From Chryseobacterium arachidis (GTDB lineage: Bacteria > Bacteroidota > Bacteroidia > Flavobacteriales > Weeksellaceae): a stretch of 64,000 bases of DNA. Each line of letters starts with the position of its first letter. The first letter of the stretch is position 1. The stretch lies in assembly GCF_900129245.1 (NCBI RefSeq), contig NZ_FQUT01000002.1, positions 372,001 to 436,000 on the forward strand, in the 5' to 3' direction. The notes below the pieces were generated by a model. That model was not told the DNA's origin. It saw nothing but the letters and a program-made list of their open reading frames with translations, and did no database searches. The translations under genes were made by a program, and so were the position numbers. Shown piece after piece: positions 41,053 to 49,496 of this stretch.

Positions 41053-43743
41053 ATGAAATTATATATTTCCAGGATGATTCTTGGTGTATTCTTATTATCT
41101 ACACAATTTATATTGGCTCAAAATCTTTCTAAAAACCAGTTCAAAGTAAAAGGAAACTGCGAAATGTGTAAAGAAAGAATCGAGAACACAGCTAAAAAAG
41201 CCGGAGCAAAAACAGCAAATTATTCAATTGATTTACAAACATTAACCTTAGAAACAGACAATACGATTTCAACAGATGATATCTTAAAAAAAGTTGCTGA
41301 AGCGGGTCATGATAATGAAAAATTTAAAGCAACTGATACAACCTACGAAGCTCTTCCGGGATGCTGTCATTATGATCGTGATTTACAGCCAAAAGCTACT
41401 GAAAATCATGAACATCACTCAAAAAAAGAGAATGAATTTTATGTAAAAGGAAATTGTGAATCGTGTAAGGCCAGAATTGAAAAGGCAGCCAAAGACGCAG
41501 GAGCAGACTCCGCAGAATGGAATGCGGAAAAGCAAATGGTAACTTTAAATTTTGATCCGAAAAAGACTTCTTCAGATAAAATTTTAAAGAAAATTGCAGA
41601 CGTTGGTCACGATAACGAAAAGTATAAGTCCAGCGATAAAACTTATAAAAATCTTCCTTCTTGTTGTCTTTACGACAGAGAGATTCCTTTGGGAGAAGCT
41701 AATCCGAAAGTACATTTCGAAGAAGGTATTCAATCTGAACATTCAGGACATTCTGATCCAGGAAATTCAAATGAAGAGAATCATCAGGATCATCAAAAAA
41801 TTATTGAAGGAGTTACAGTAACAGGAGGAAAATCCGCAACATCATTAAGTAAAAAAGAAGCCGGATTGGTTTTTAATATTGATAAAAAAGAATTATTAAA
41901 AGCCGCTTGCTGCAATTTATCCGAAAGTTTTGAAACCAATGCTACAGTTGACGTTTCTTTCAGTAATGCTGTGACAGGAACAAAGCAACTGAAAATGTTA
42001 GGTTTAGATCAAAAATACACGAGCTTAACAAAAGAATTATTGCCTGAAATTAGAGGATTAGCTTCGGCTTACGGATTGAATTTCATTCCCGGAAGATGGA
42101 TTGAAAGCATTCAATTGACGAAAGGAGGAAGCACTGTGACCAATGGTTACGAAAGCATTACAGGACAAATTAACACGGAATTATTGAAAAATGCAGAGAA
42201 ACCGGAAACTTCCTTGAATTTGTTTGCTGATTTCAACGGAAGAGCCGAAGCCAATATCACAAGCGTCTCGCCCATCAATGAGAAATGGTCACAAACATTT
42301 TTACTTCATGGAAACGGAACTTTTGGAGACACGGACATGAATGACGACGGATTTCTCGACAGACCAAAAGGGACTCAGTTAAATGCAGCTTATCTATTGA
42401 ATTATAACGATTTGGAAAAATCAGGTTTGGGTTCGCATTTTGGAATTAACTTCATTAAAGACGAAAGAACTTCCGGACAAATCGGTTTTGATAAAAAAAC
42501 TCCACAAAAGGATCAATCGCTTTACGGTGTCGGAATTGATATTTCAAGATTTCAGATTTGGAATAAAACGGGGTATGTTTTTAAAGGAAAACCTTACCAA
42601 AGTTTGGGTTGGATGAATCAATATACGTATCATCAACAAGATAGCTTTTTCGGATTGAGAAATTATTCTGGGAAACAGCAAACCTATTATTCAAATTTAA
42701 TTTTTGAAAGTATTTTAGGAAATACCAATCATAAATACAAGGCGGGAGCGAGTTTTATGTACGATGGTTACGATGAAACGTATTTAACCAACAATTTTAA
42801 AAGAAACGAAATCGTTCCCGGAGCTTTTGCAGAATATACGTTGACAGGTCTAAAATATACTTTGGTTGTAGGAGCAAGAATCGATTTTCACAATTTGGCA
42901 GGAACTCAGTTCACGCCGAGATTGAATTTTAAATATGATTTCACACCACAAACTATTTTGAGGCTTTCTGCGGGAAGAGGTTTCAGAACTGCAAATGTTT
43001 TTGCAGAAAGTCAGCAATATTTTGCATCAAACAGAAATGTTCAGATTTTACAAAATGGAGGAAATATTTATGGTTTAAAACCCGAAATCGCATGGAATTA
43101 CGGAGCAAGCTTGCAGCAGGAATTCAAACTTTTCGGAAGAAAATCCACAATTGTTGTCGACTTTTTCAGAACCGATTTCCAGGATCAGGTGATGGTAGAT
43201 TTAGACCGCTCACCTCAACAATTGACTTTCTACAATCTGGATGGAAAATCTTTTGCCAATTCTTTTCAAACACAATGGGATTTTACGCCTTTCAAGAATT
43301 TTGATGTAAGATTGGCTTATAAATATTACGACGTCCAGGCAGATTATTTAGACGGAAGACGTGAAGTTCCATTCATGGCAAAACACAGAGGTTTTGTGAA
43401 TCTGGCGTATTCAACCAATAAAAATAATAACGGCGGATTCTGGAGTTTTGATACGACTTTAAATTTAGTCGGAAAACAAAGACTTCCGAATACCTCTTCA
43501 AATCCTGAAGAGTTTCAGTTACCAACCTATTCTGAATCTTATGCGATTTTAAATGCACAGATCTCAAGGAATTTCAATAAAAAAATCAGAGCGTATTTGG
43601 GCGGTGAAAACCTGACTTCTTATTATCAGAAAAACGCGATCGTCGATTTTAAAAATCCTTTCGGAAATTATTTTGACGGCGGAATGGTGTACGCTCCGAT
43701 CATGAAAGCGAATTTTTATGTTGGATTAGATTTGACATTTTAA
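41053..43743 (+). CDS. TonB-dependent receptor with two N-terminal HMA domains (probable copper receptor)
   Basis: An 896-residue outer-membrane protein with signal peptide (1-22). Two heavy-metal-associated domains follow in tandem, 29-98 and 128-200, each with the C-x-x-C site (KGNCEMCKERIE, Cys36/39; KGNCESCKARIE, Cys135/138) and each ended by a CC-x-YDR motif (104-105, 204-205). A His-rich linker (about 118-123 and 229-248) leads to the TonB box/plug, which has its own CC pair (286-287, KAACCNLSESFE), and the barrel ends YVGLDLTF. HMA domains bind Cu(I) and similar ions, so capture of copper or a copper complex is inferred. The duplicated HMA units suggest internal duplication. Confidence 0.88.
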   Translation: MKLYISRMILGVFLLSTQFILAQNLSKNQFKVKGNCEMCKERIENTAKKAGAKTANYSIDLQTLTLETDNTISTDDILKKVAEAGHDNEKFKATDTTYEALPGCCHYDRDLQPKATENHEHHSKKENEFYVKGNCESCKARIEKAAKDAGADSAEWNAEKQMVTLNFDPKKTSSDKILKKIADVGHDNEKYKSSDKTYKNLPSCCLYDREIPLGEANPKVHFEEGIQSEHSGHSDPGNSNEENHQDHQKIIEGVTVTGGKSATSLSKKEAGLVFNIDKKELLKAACCNLSESFETNATVDVSFSNAVTGTKQLKMLGLDQKYTSLTKELLPEIRGLASAYGLNFIPGRWIESIQLTKGGSTVTNGYESITGQINTELLKNAEKPETSLNLFADFNGRAEANITSVSPINEKWSQTFLLHGNGTFGDTDMNDDGFLDRPKGTQLNAAYLLNYNDLEKSGLGSHFGINFIKDERTSGQIGFDKKTPQKDQSLYGVGIDISRFQIWNKTGYVFKGKPYQSLGWMNQYTYHQQDSFFGLRNYSGKQQTYYSNLIFESILGNTNHKYKAGASFMYDGYDETYLTNNFKRNEIVPGAFAEYTLTGLKYTLVVGARIDFHNLAGTQFTPRLNFKYDFTPQTILRLSAGRGFRTANVFAESQQYFASNRNVQILQNGGNIYGLKPEIAWNYGASLQQEFKLFGRKSTIVVDFFRTDFQDQVMVDLDRSPQQLTFYNLDGKSFANSFQTQWDFTPFKNFDVRLAYKYYDVQADYLDGRREVPFMAKHRGFVNLAYSTNKNNNGGFWSFDTTLNLVGKQRLPNTSSNPEEFQLPTYSESYAILNAQISRNFNKKIRAYLGGENLTSYYQKNAIVDFKNPFGNYFDGGMVYAPIMKANFYVGLDLTF

Positions 43744-43746
43744 TTC

Positions 43747-43931
43747 AACCACAAAAGTCACAAAAGATGTAAACACATTAGTTTATTTAAAGTAAAATCA
43801 TATTAAATAAAAGAGCACAACAGTTTTTGAAAATCTTTGATTTTCTTCTTTTGTGAACTGAATGTTTTCAGGATTTTTATCTTCTTAAGTTTTCTGATGT
43901 TTTTAGAAAAAGCTTTTGTGACTTTTGTGGT
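43747..43931. repeat. Dispersed inverted-repeat element, family 3, copy 1
   Basis: Terminal inverted repeats AACCACAAAAGTCACAAAAG (43747-43766) and CTTTTGTGACTTTTGTGGT (43913-43931) bound about 185 bases. The interior word TTTTTGAAAATCTTTGATTT matches the inverse of a segment of the copy at 52016-52177. No open frame of note is inside. It lies four bases after the TonB receptor stop. Confidence 0.8.
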
Positions 43932-43939
43932 AAAAACAC

Positions 43940-43984
43940 AAGCATGGTTTCAATAATTTAATCATTGAGAAACCATGCTTTTTT
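43940..43984 (+). terminator. Terminator beyond the receptor gene and repeat
   Basis: AAGCATGGTTTC and GAAACCATGCTT pair (12 bp) around a 17-base loop, then TTTT. It lies just after the family 3 element. Confidence 0.75.
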
Positions 43985-43985
43985 G

Positions 43986-43993
43986 TACCTTTA
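43986..43993 (+). promoter_or_regulatory. -7-like element TACCTTTA for the AraC-type gene
   Basis: TACCTTTA differs from TAnnTTTG at the last base and ends 15 bases before the ATG at 44009. Confidence 0.35.
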
Positions 43994-44008
43994 TGCTAAA
44001 GTAAATCT

Positions 44009-44875
44009 ATGTCACAGACACTTATTTTTGAAGATAATTACAAGAAATTAGGTTTTGAAACTTTTTCTGAAAATAATCTGAAAACCCTTAAAGACACGAA
44101 ATATAAATCTGAAATCAAAGTTTTCTACGTTCCGGAAGGTTACGAACTGACGGTAGATTTTAAACATTATAAAACAGAAAATCCTGCTTTATTTTTCTTG
44201 ACCAATCAACATTTGCAGGTTGAGAAAGGCATTAAAGAGTCTAATCTTTTATATTATAACCGCGATTTTTACTGCATCCAAATTCATGATAAGGAAGTTG
44301 CCTGTGACGGACTTCTTTTCCATAATGTTTTTGAAATTCCTTTTGTAGAGCTTGATGAGAATGAAAATTTTATCATTAAAAGTTTATTTCAAAGCATCAA
44401 AGATGAGTTGGAATGGAAAGATTCTTCCGCCGAAGAAATGATCAGAACGTATGTAAAACAAATCATTATTCGCGCTACTAGAAAATGGAAAAAACAAAAT
44501 TTAGATAATGATGAAATAAAAATTCCTGGCAACGAACTGGATGTATTCCGGGATTTCAGCCGACATTTGGAAATTCATTTCAGGGAAAAACATAATGTAG
44601 CAGATTATGCAGACTTACTTCACATCGCTCCAAAAACGTTAACGCATAAATTTAAAAGTTTAAACCTTGAATCTCCCAACCAGTTTATCATCAACAGAAT
44701 TTTACTGGAAGCCAAAAGACTTTTATTTTATACCGATAAGCCTGTGAAGGAAATTGCTTATGATTTAGGCTACGAAGATCCGGCCTATTTCAACCGTCTT
44801 TTCACCAATAAAATCGGAAGCACACCCACAAATTTCAAGAAAAATTACACTTCAGGAAAAAAGTACAATATTTAA
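44009..44875 (+). CDS. AraC-family transcriptional regulator
   Basis: A 288-residue regulator. The C-terminal AraC/XylS domain (about 190-285) has both helix-turn-helix units: NVADYADLLHIAPKTLTHKF and KPVKEIAYDLGYEDPAYFNRLF with the following PTNFKKNY. The N-terminal 180 residues look like a cupin-type sensing domain but are not assigned to a ligand. It lies 90 bases upstream of osmC in the same direction, so control of osmC is plausible. Confidence 0.9.
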   Translation: MSQTLIFEDNYKKLGFETFSENNLKTLKDTKYKSEIKVFYVPEGYELTVDFKHYKTENPALFFLTNQHLQVEKGIKESNLLYYNRDFYCIQIHDKEVACDGLLFHNVFEIPFVELDENENFIIKSLFQSIKDELEWKDSSAEEMIRTYVKQIIIRATRKWKKQNLDNDEIKIPGNELDVFRDFSRHLEIHFREKHNVADYADLLHIAPKTLTHKFKSLNLESPNQFIINRILLEAKRLLFYTDKPVKEIAYDLGYEDPAYFNRLFTNKIGSTPTNFKKNYTSGKKYNI

Positions 44876-44911
44876 GTCAATTTGTGTATTTATCCGGAGT
44901 AATTTCTGATA

Positions 44912-44919
44912 TACCTTTG
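44912..44919 (+). promoter_or_regulatory. -7 element TACCTTTG for osmC
   Basis: TACCTTTG, an exact TAnnTTTG match, 46 bases before the osmC ATG. Confidence 0.6.
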
Positions 44920-44965
44920 TCACATCAAAAAATAACAATATTTAAAACAACAAAAAACAATTATT

Positions 44966-45385
44966 ATGAGACGTAACGCAACAGCCGTTTGGAACGGTAC
45001 CATCAAAGAAGGAAACGGACACATCACTACTCAAAGCACTACATTAAACCAGACTCAATATTCTTTCAACAGTCGTTTTGCGGATGGAGTCGGAACAAAC
45101 CCTGAAGAATTATTGGCAGCAGCTCACGCAGGATGCTTCACCATGAAATTGAGCGCAGAACTTTCTCAAGCTGGTTATACTCCTGAAGAATTGACTACAA
45201 AATCTGTGATCACTTTAGACCCAAACATCGGAAAAATCACAAAATCTGAATTGACTTTAACTGCAAAAGTTCCGGGAATTTCAGAAGAAGAATTTCAAAA
45301 ATATGCGAAAATCGCTGAGGAAGGATGCCCTGTAAGTGCCGCTTTCAACTTTGAAATTACTTTAGAAGCTACTTTGGCGAACTAA
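44966..45385 (+). CDS. OsmC-family peroxiredoxin
   Basis: A 139-residue thiol peroxidase that reduces organic hydroperoxides. The peroxidatic Cys57 is in AAAHAGCFTM and the second Cys121 in EEGCPVSAAF; the N-terminal VWNGTIKEGNGHI and ADGVGTNPEELLAAAHA match the OsmC branch rather than Ohr. The length is typical. It has its own promoter downstream of the AraC-type gene and is followed by repeats. Confidence 0.9.
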   Translation: MRRNATAVWNGTIKEGNGHITTQSTTLNQTQYSFNSRFADGVGTNPEELLAAAHAGCFTMKLSAELSQAGYTPEELTTKSVITLDPNIGKITKSELTLTAKVPGISEEEFQKYAKIAEEGCPVSAAFNFEITLEATLAN

Positions 45386-45407
45386 GAATCAAAAAATTAA
45401 AGCACAA

Positions 45408-45494
45408 AGTTTGTCATTCCGTAGGAATCTAGGGGGAATTATTAGAAATATAATTGCAAAAATATCTGCTTAGATTCCTACGGAATGACAAACT
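45408..45494. repeat. Inverted-repeat element with 24-bp perfect arms
   Basis: AGTTTGTCATTCCGTAGGAA (then TCTA) at 45408-45431 and its exact complement at 45471-45494 enclose 39 bases. The core word TGTCATTC also appears with a diverged arm near 53498-53597. It lies 3' of osmC and may also stabilise the transcript end. Confidence 0.75.
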
Positions 45495-45510
45495 AAATGA
45501 ATAAATTAAT

Positions 45511-45592
45511 GATGAGAATATCATCAATAGGAACGGGCTTTAGCCCGTTTTTTCATTCAAAACCGTCAAATTGGCTTTAGCCAAAACTTAAA
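45511..45592 (+). repeat. Dispersed two-hairpin repeat, family 2, copy 2
   Basis: TCATCAATAGGAACGGGCTT, TAGCCCGTTTT, a spacer and TTGGCTTTAGCCAAAACTTA: the best-preserved copy, with both palindromes intact (ACGGGCTTTAGCCCGT and TTGGCTTTAGCCAA). Confidence 0.82.
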
Positions 45593-45690
45593 AAATCAAA
45601 GATTCAACTTAATTAATCTGAACTTTTTAAATAAAATCTTAATGGTTTAATTCAATAGATCAAACAGATAATCGTTAATTGCAAAATAAA

Positions 45691-45708
45691 ATATACCGAT
45701 TGGTATAT
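45691..45708. promoter_or_regulatory. TetR-type operator ATATACCGATTGGTATAT
   Basis: A palindrome with 7-bp arms (ATATACC/GGTATAT) around GATT, ending five bases before the -7 element of the TetR-family gene. Size, symmetry and place fit an autoregulatory TetR site that would block the promoter. Confidence 0.7.
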
Positions 45709-45713
45709 TTTTG

Positions 45714-45721
45714 TATATTTG
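45714..45721 (+). promoter_or_regulatory. -7 element TATATTTG for the TetR-thiolase operon
   Basis: TATATTTG directly after the operator and 18 bases before the TetR start at 45740. Confidence 0.65.
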
Positions 45722-45739
45722 CATCATAATCAGTTGAAA

Positions 45740-46345
45740 ATGTCAAAAGCAGAAAAGACAAAACAATTCATTATCGAGAAAACGGCATCATTGTTTAATA
45801 CCAAAGGTTATCTTTCCACGACTTTATCAGACATTGCAAAGGCAACCAATCTCACAAAAGGAAGTATTTACGGAAACTTCGCCAACAAGGATGAGTTGGC
45901 CATCGAAGTTTACAAATATAACTCTAGTGTGCTGAGTAAAAATATGTTAAGATCTTTCAGTGATGAATTTCCGACAACGATGGATAAACTTCATGCCTTT
46001 GTTGATTTTTACAGAAAAAACTGGCGTTCGGTTTTTTCCAACGGTGGCTGTCCGTTAATGAACGCAGCGACAGAATCTGACGATATTTTTCCAACCCTTA
46101 AAAATCAGGTTAAAAAATCTTTTGAAGACTGGTCAGGAAAAATTTCAGCGGTTATTATTCAAGGTCAGAAAAATGGAGATTTAAATGTAAAAGCTAATGC
46201 AGAGGAATATGCATCCATTTTCATCATGCTTCTCGAAGGCGGAATTCTATTATCCAAAACAACGGGAGATGAGAAATTTTTAAACCTTGCTTTAGACAGA
46301 ATCACTCACATGATTGACAATGAATTAAACATACTTCCATCATAA
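45740..46345 (+). CDS. TetR-family repressor
   Basis: A 201-residue regulator. The N-terminal DNA-binding domain has TASLFNTKGYLSTTLSDIAK and ATNLTKGSIYGNFANKDEL (helix-turn-helix about 28-47). The ligand domain (about 75-195) contains NGGCPLMNAATESDD, a pattern common in TetR proteins near lipid or electrophile genes. The start at 45740 is chosen over an ATG at 45719 because that one overlaps the -7 element. It begins a four-gene operon with thiolase, thioesterase and ketoacyl synthase; an acyl-CoA ligand is a reasonable guess. Confidence 0.88.
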   Translation: MSKAEKTKQFIIEKTASLFNTKGYLSTTLSDIAKATNLTKGSIYGNFANKDELAIEVYKYNSSVLSKNMLRSFSDEFPTTMDKLHAFVDFYRKNWRSVFSNGGCPLMNAATESDDIFPTLKNQVKKSFEDWSGKISAVIIQGQKNGDLNVKANAEEYASIFIMLLEGGILLSKTTGDEKFLNLALDRITHMIDNELNILPS

Positions 46346-46355
46346 ACTTCACGCT

Positions 46356-47624
46356 ATGGAAACAAAAAAAGTGGCAATTGTAGGATACAACAGAATTCCG
46401 TTTGCCAGAATGAATACAGCTTACACAGACAAAGGGAATCAGGATTTACTCCTTCCGGCTCTGAATGGTTTGATCGACCGTTACAACCTCAAAGGAAAAC
46501 TTTTGGGTGAAGTTGCCGGAGGTGCAACAATCAAACATATTTCTGAAAGCAACCTCATCCGGGAAACCGTTATGAATACTTCTCTCGATCCTGCAACTCC
46601 CGCTTGTGATTTACAACAGGCATGTGATACAGGAATTGAAGCGGCGGTTTATATCGGAAATAAAATTGCTTTAGGTCAGATCGAAAGCGGAATTGCCTGC
46701 GGCGTTGAAGCCATGAGCAATATTCCTTTCGAATCCTCTCCAAGATTAAGAAAAGCTTTATTAAAAGCCAATAAAGAGAAATCTGTCTTTGGAAAAATCA
46801 AGCAATTATTGAGTCCGAAACTGAAAGACTGGATGCCGATTCCCTACAAAGGTCAGGAACCGAAAACAGGTTTGGTGATGGGCGGTCACACAGAAATTAC
46901 GGCAAAATATTACGAAATTTCGCGTGAAGATCAGGATGAATTAGCGTTTAGAAGTCATCAAAATATGGCAAAAGCTTATGATGAAGGATTTTTTGATGAT
47001 ATGATAACTCCGGCTTATGGTTTAGATAAAGACAACAATCTTCGCAGAGATACAAGTTTAGAAAAATTAGCGACTTTAAAGCCAGCTTTCGATAAACAAA
47101 ACGGCACTTTAACGGCCGGAAATTCAACACCGTTTACCGATGGAGCTTCCGCGGTTCTATTGGCAAGTGAAGAATGGGCAAAAGCGAATAATCTCCCAAT
47201 TTTAGCCTATATCACTTTCTCTGAAATTGCAGGAATTGAATATGTTGAAAACAAACAAGATTTACTTCTGGCTCCCGTTTTTGCAGCTGAAAGAATGCTA
47301 AAAAAAGCAGGAATGAATCTGGAAGATTTTGATTATTTTGAAATCCATGAAGCGTTTGCAGCACAGGTTTTAGCTACATTAAAAATCTGGGAAAATGATG
47401 ATCTGGCTAAAAAATTCGGGCTGGAAAAAGCATTAGGAAAAGTCGATCGAAATAAACTGAATGTAAAAGGCGGAAGTCTTGCAGTAGCCCACCCTTTTGC
47501 AGCAACAGGGGGAAGAATCATCGGAACTTTAGCAAAAATTTTACACGAAAAAGGAAGCGGAAAAGGATTTATCTCTATTTGTGCCGCTCGCGGACAAGGG
47601 GTAACGATGATCTTAGAAAAATAA
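46356..47624 (+). CDS. Acetyl-CoA C-acyltransferase (thiolase)
   Basis: A 422-residue thiolase. The acylated Cys90 is in CDLQQACDTGIEAA, the catalytic His in YFEIHEAFAAQV and the second Cys in ICAARGQGVTM. GGSLAVAHPFAATGGR is the CoA-side loop. The length matches FadA/FadI-type enzymes. Either direction is possible: cleavage of 3-ketoacyl-CoA in beta-oxidation or condensation of two acyl-CoAs. It starts ten bases after the TetR gene and eight bases before the thioesterase gene. Confidence 0.9.
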   Translation: METKKVAIVGYNRIPFARMNTAYTDKGNQDLLLPALNGLIDRYNLKGKLLGEVAGGATIKHISESNLIRETVMNTSLDPATPACDLQQACDTGIEAAVYIGNKIALGQIESGIACGVEAMSNIPFESSPRLRKALLKANKEKSVFGKIKQLLSPKLKDWMPIPYKGQEPKTGLVMGGHTEITAKYYEISREDQDELAFRSHQNMAKAYDEGFFDDMITPAYGLDKDNNLRRDTSLEKLATLKPAFDKQNGTLTAGNSTPFTDGASAVLLASEEWAKANNLPILAYITFSEIAGIEYVENKQDLLLAPVFAAERMLKKAGMNLEDFDYFEIHEAFAAQVLATLKIWENDDLAKKFGLEKALGKVDRNKLNVKGGSLAVAHPFAATGGRIIGTLAKILHEKGSGKGFISICAARGQGVTMILEK

Positions 47625-47632
47625 ATTGAAAT

Positions 47633-48058
47633 ATGGATAGATTAGCACAATTAAAACAATACATCGGGAAAGAATTCACCGAGTCACCTTCACCTTTTAT
47701 GAAATGGCTGAATCCCATCGTCCTTTCTGTGGAAGAAGGACAATTGGAATTTCAATATACGGTAAGACCGGAATGGCTGAATCCAATGGGAAATCTTCAT
47801 GGTGGAGTTACTGCAGCGATTTTCGACGATGTGATTGGAGCCACCATGTTTTCTTTAAACGAAAAAACATTCATTGTAACCGTAAATAATACCATTGATT
47901 ATTTTTCAACTGCAAAAGAAAATGATAATATTGTAGCTGAAACTAAAATCATCAAAAGAGGGAAGCAATTTGTAAACGCGCAGTGCGAAATATGGAACGC
48001 AGACAAAACACGCTTAATTGCACGAGGAACCTCTAATTTATTCAAAATCAATAATTAA
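47633..48058 (+). CDS. PaaI-type hotdog-fold thioesterase
   Basis: A 141-residue hotdog-fold protein with RPEWLNPMGNLHGGVTAAIFDDVIG (about 44-68), the HGG-x-x-x-x-x-x-D motif of PaaI/YbgC-like acyl-CoA thioesterases. It probably hydrolyses an acyl-CoA or acyl-ACP in the same pathway as its neighbours. Its last base is the first base of the KAS gene start (TAATG overlap). Confidence 0.85.
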   Translation: MDRLAQLKQYIGKEFTESPSPFMKWLNPIVLSVEEGQLEFQYTVRPEWLNPMGNLHGGVTAAIFDDVIGATMFSLNEKTFIVTVNNTIDYFSTAKENDNIVAETKIIKRGKQFVNAQCEIWNADKTRLIARGTSNLFKINN

Positions 48059-49299
48059 TGAAAAGAGTTGTCATAACAGGTCTTGGCGCAGTGACGCCTT
48101 TGGGAAATAATGTTGAAGAATTCTGGAACAACAGCATCAATGGAGTAAGCGGAGCCAATACGATTACGCATTTCGATACAGAAAAATTTAAAGTACATTT
48201 TGCATGTGAGGTTAAAAATTTTGATCCGAAAGTTCATTTAACGCACAATGAAATCAAAAGAAGCGATCTTTTTTCACAATATGCAATGTATTCCACAGCG
48301 GAAGCATTGAAAGATTCCGGACTGGAACTGGAAAATATGGATCCGTTCGACACGGGTGTGATCTGGGGAACAGGACAAGGCGGAATGTGGACTTTCGAAA
48401 GCGAAGTGATGAATTTCGCAGCAGGAGACGGAACACCGAGATTCAATCCGTTTTTCGTCCCTAAATTTATTGCCAATATGGCTTCGGGGATGATTTCTAT
48501 GAAATTTGGGCTTCAGGGAATCAATTATACCACAATTTCAGCTTGTGCAACAGGAAATACAGCCTTAATGGATGCTTTCAACTACATCAGATTAGGAAAG
48601 GCAAAAGTAATTGTTAGCGGCGGTTCTGAAGCGGCAATTTCTCCGGCTTCAATTGGCGGTTTCTCGATTATGAAAGCGATGTCTACAAGAAATGATGACT
48701 TTGCAACCGCAAGTCGTCCTTACGATGCAGACAGAGATGGTTTTGTAATGGGAGAAGGTGCAGGAGCTTTGATTTTGGAAGAATATGAACACGCAAAAAC
48801 GAGAGGTGCAAAAATCTATGCAGAATTAGTCGGGGCTGCAATGACTGCTGATGCCTATCACATGACAGCTCCTCATCCTGATGGAGTTGGCGCGATCAAA
48901 GCCATGCAATTGGCCTTAAAAGAAGCGGAAATTAATGTGGATGATATCGATTATATTAATCCTCACGCAACTTCTACTCCGATGGGAGATTTAGTTGAAT
49001 TAAATGGTATTAATAAATTATTTAAAGGAAGCAAAAATTTAGATATCAGTGCTACGAAATCTATGACTGGTCACTTACTGGGTGCAGCCGGAGCGGCAGA
49101 AGCTATTCTTTCCATTAAAGCGATTGAAAATGGAATTATTCCACCGACAATCAACCTTCACAATATCGATGAGAATATTCCGAAAGATCTTAATATTGTT
49201 TTTGGAGAAGCTAAAGAAAAGGACATCAATTATGCTTTAAGTAATGCCTTTGGATTCGGAGGACATAATGCGACATTGATCTTTAAGAAGTTTTCTTAA
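48058..49299 (+). CDS. Beta-ketoacyl-ACP synthase II-type condensing enzyme
   Basis: A 413-residue FabF-type enzyme with the Cys-His-His set: Cys163 in TTISACATGNTAL, His303 in NPHATSTPMGD and His339 in KSMTGHLLGAAG. It elongates acyl chains with malonyl-ACP. As the last gene of a TetR-controlled operon with thiolase and thioesterase and without an adjacent acyl carrier protein, it is probably a second, inducible KAS rather than the housekeeping fabF. That distinction is an inference from context. Confidence 0.88.
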   Translation: MKRVVITGLGAVTPLGNNVEEFWNNSINGVSGANTITHFDTEKFKVHFACEVKNFDPKVHLTHNEIKRSDLFSQYAMYSTAEALKDSGLELENMDPFDTGVIWGTGQGGMWTFESEVMNFAAGDGTPRFNPFFVPKFIANMASGMISMKFGLQGINYTTISACATGNTALMDAFNYIRLGKAKVIVSGGSEAAISPASIGGFSIMKAMSTRNDDFATASRPYDADRDGFVMGEGAGALILEEYEHAKTRGAKIYAELVGAAMTADAYHMTAPHPDGVGAIKAMQLALKEAEINVDDIDYINPHATSTPMGDLVELNGINKLFKGSKNLDISATKSMTGHLLGAAGAAEAILSIKAIENGIIPPTINLHNIDENIPKDLNIVFGEAKEKDINYALSNAFGFGGHNATLIFKKFS

Positions 49300-49303
49300 A
49301 TAA

Positions 49304-49378
49304 CTCTCCCGCGGATTTTGCAGATGATTAGATTTTTTAAAACTCAAACATCTGCTAAATTTGCCTGATCTGTGAGAG
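49304..49378. repeat. Imperfect palindromic repeat 3' of the KAS gene
   Basis: CTCTCCCGCGGATTTTGCAG and the inverse of TTTGCCTGATCTGTGAGAG pair imperfectly around CATCTGC-type words. Similar words occur near 15340 and 62327. No other content was recognised in 49300-49496. Confidence 0.5.
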
Positions 49379-49496
49379 AAAAATTTAGTCCTTGAGATTT
49401 CCATAAAATAATTACAATCCTTGTGCTATGAGGCACAGGGATTTTTTATGTAATAAAAGTTTTCGTATGTTAGCATATACGCTACAAAATATTTTC

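Noticed and set aside
45719..45739. Upstream ATG for the TetR-family protein
   Set aside because: It overlaps the last bases of the -7 element TATATTTG, so the message would start after it.
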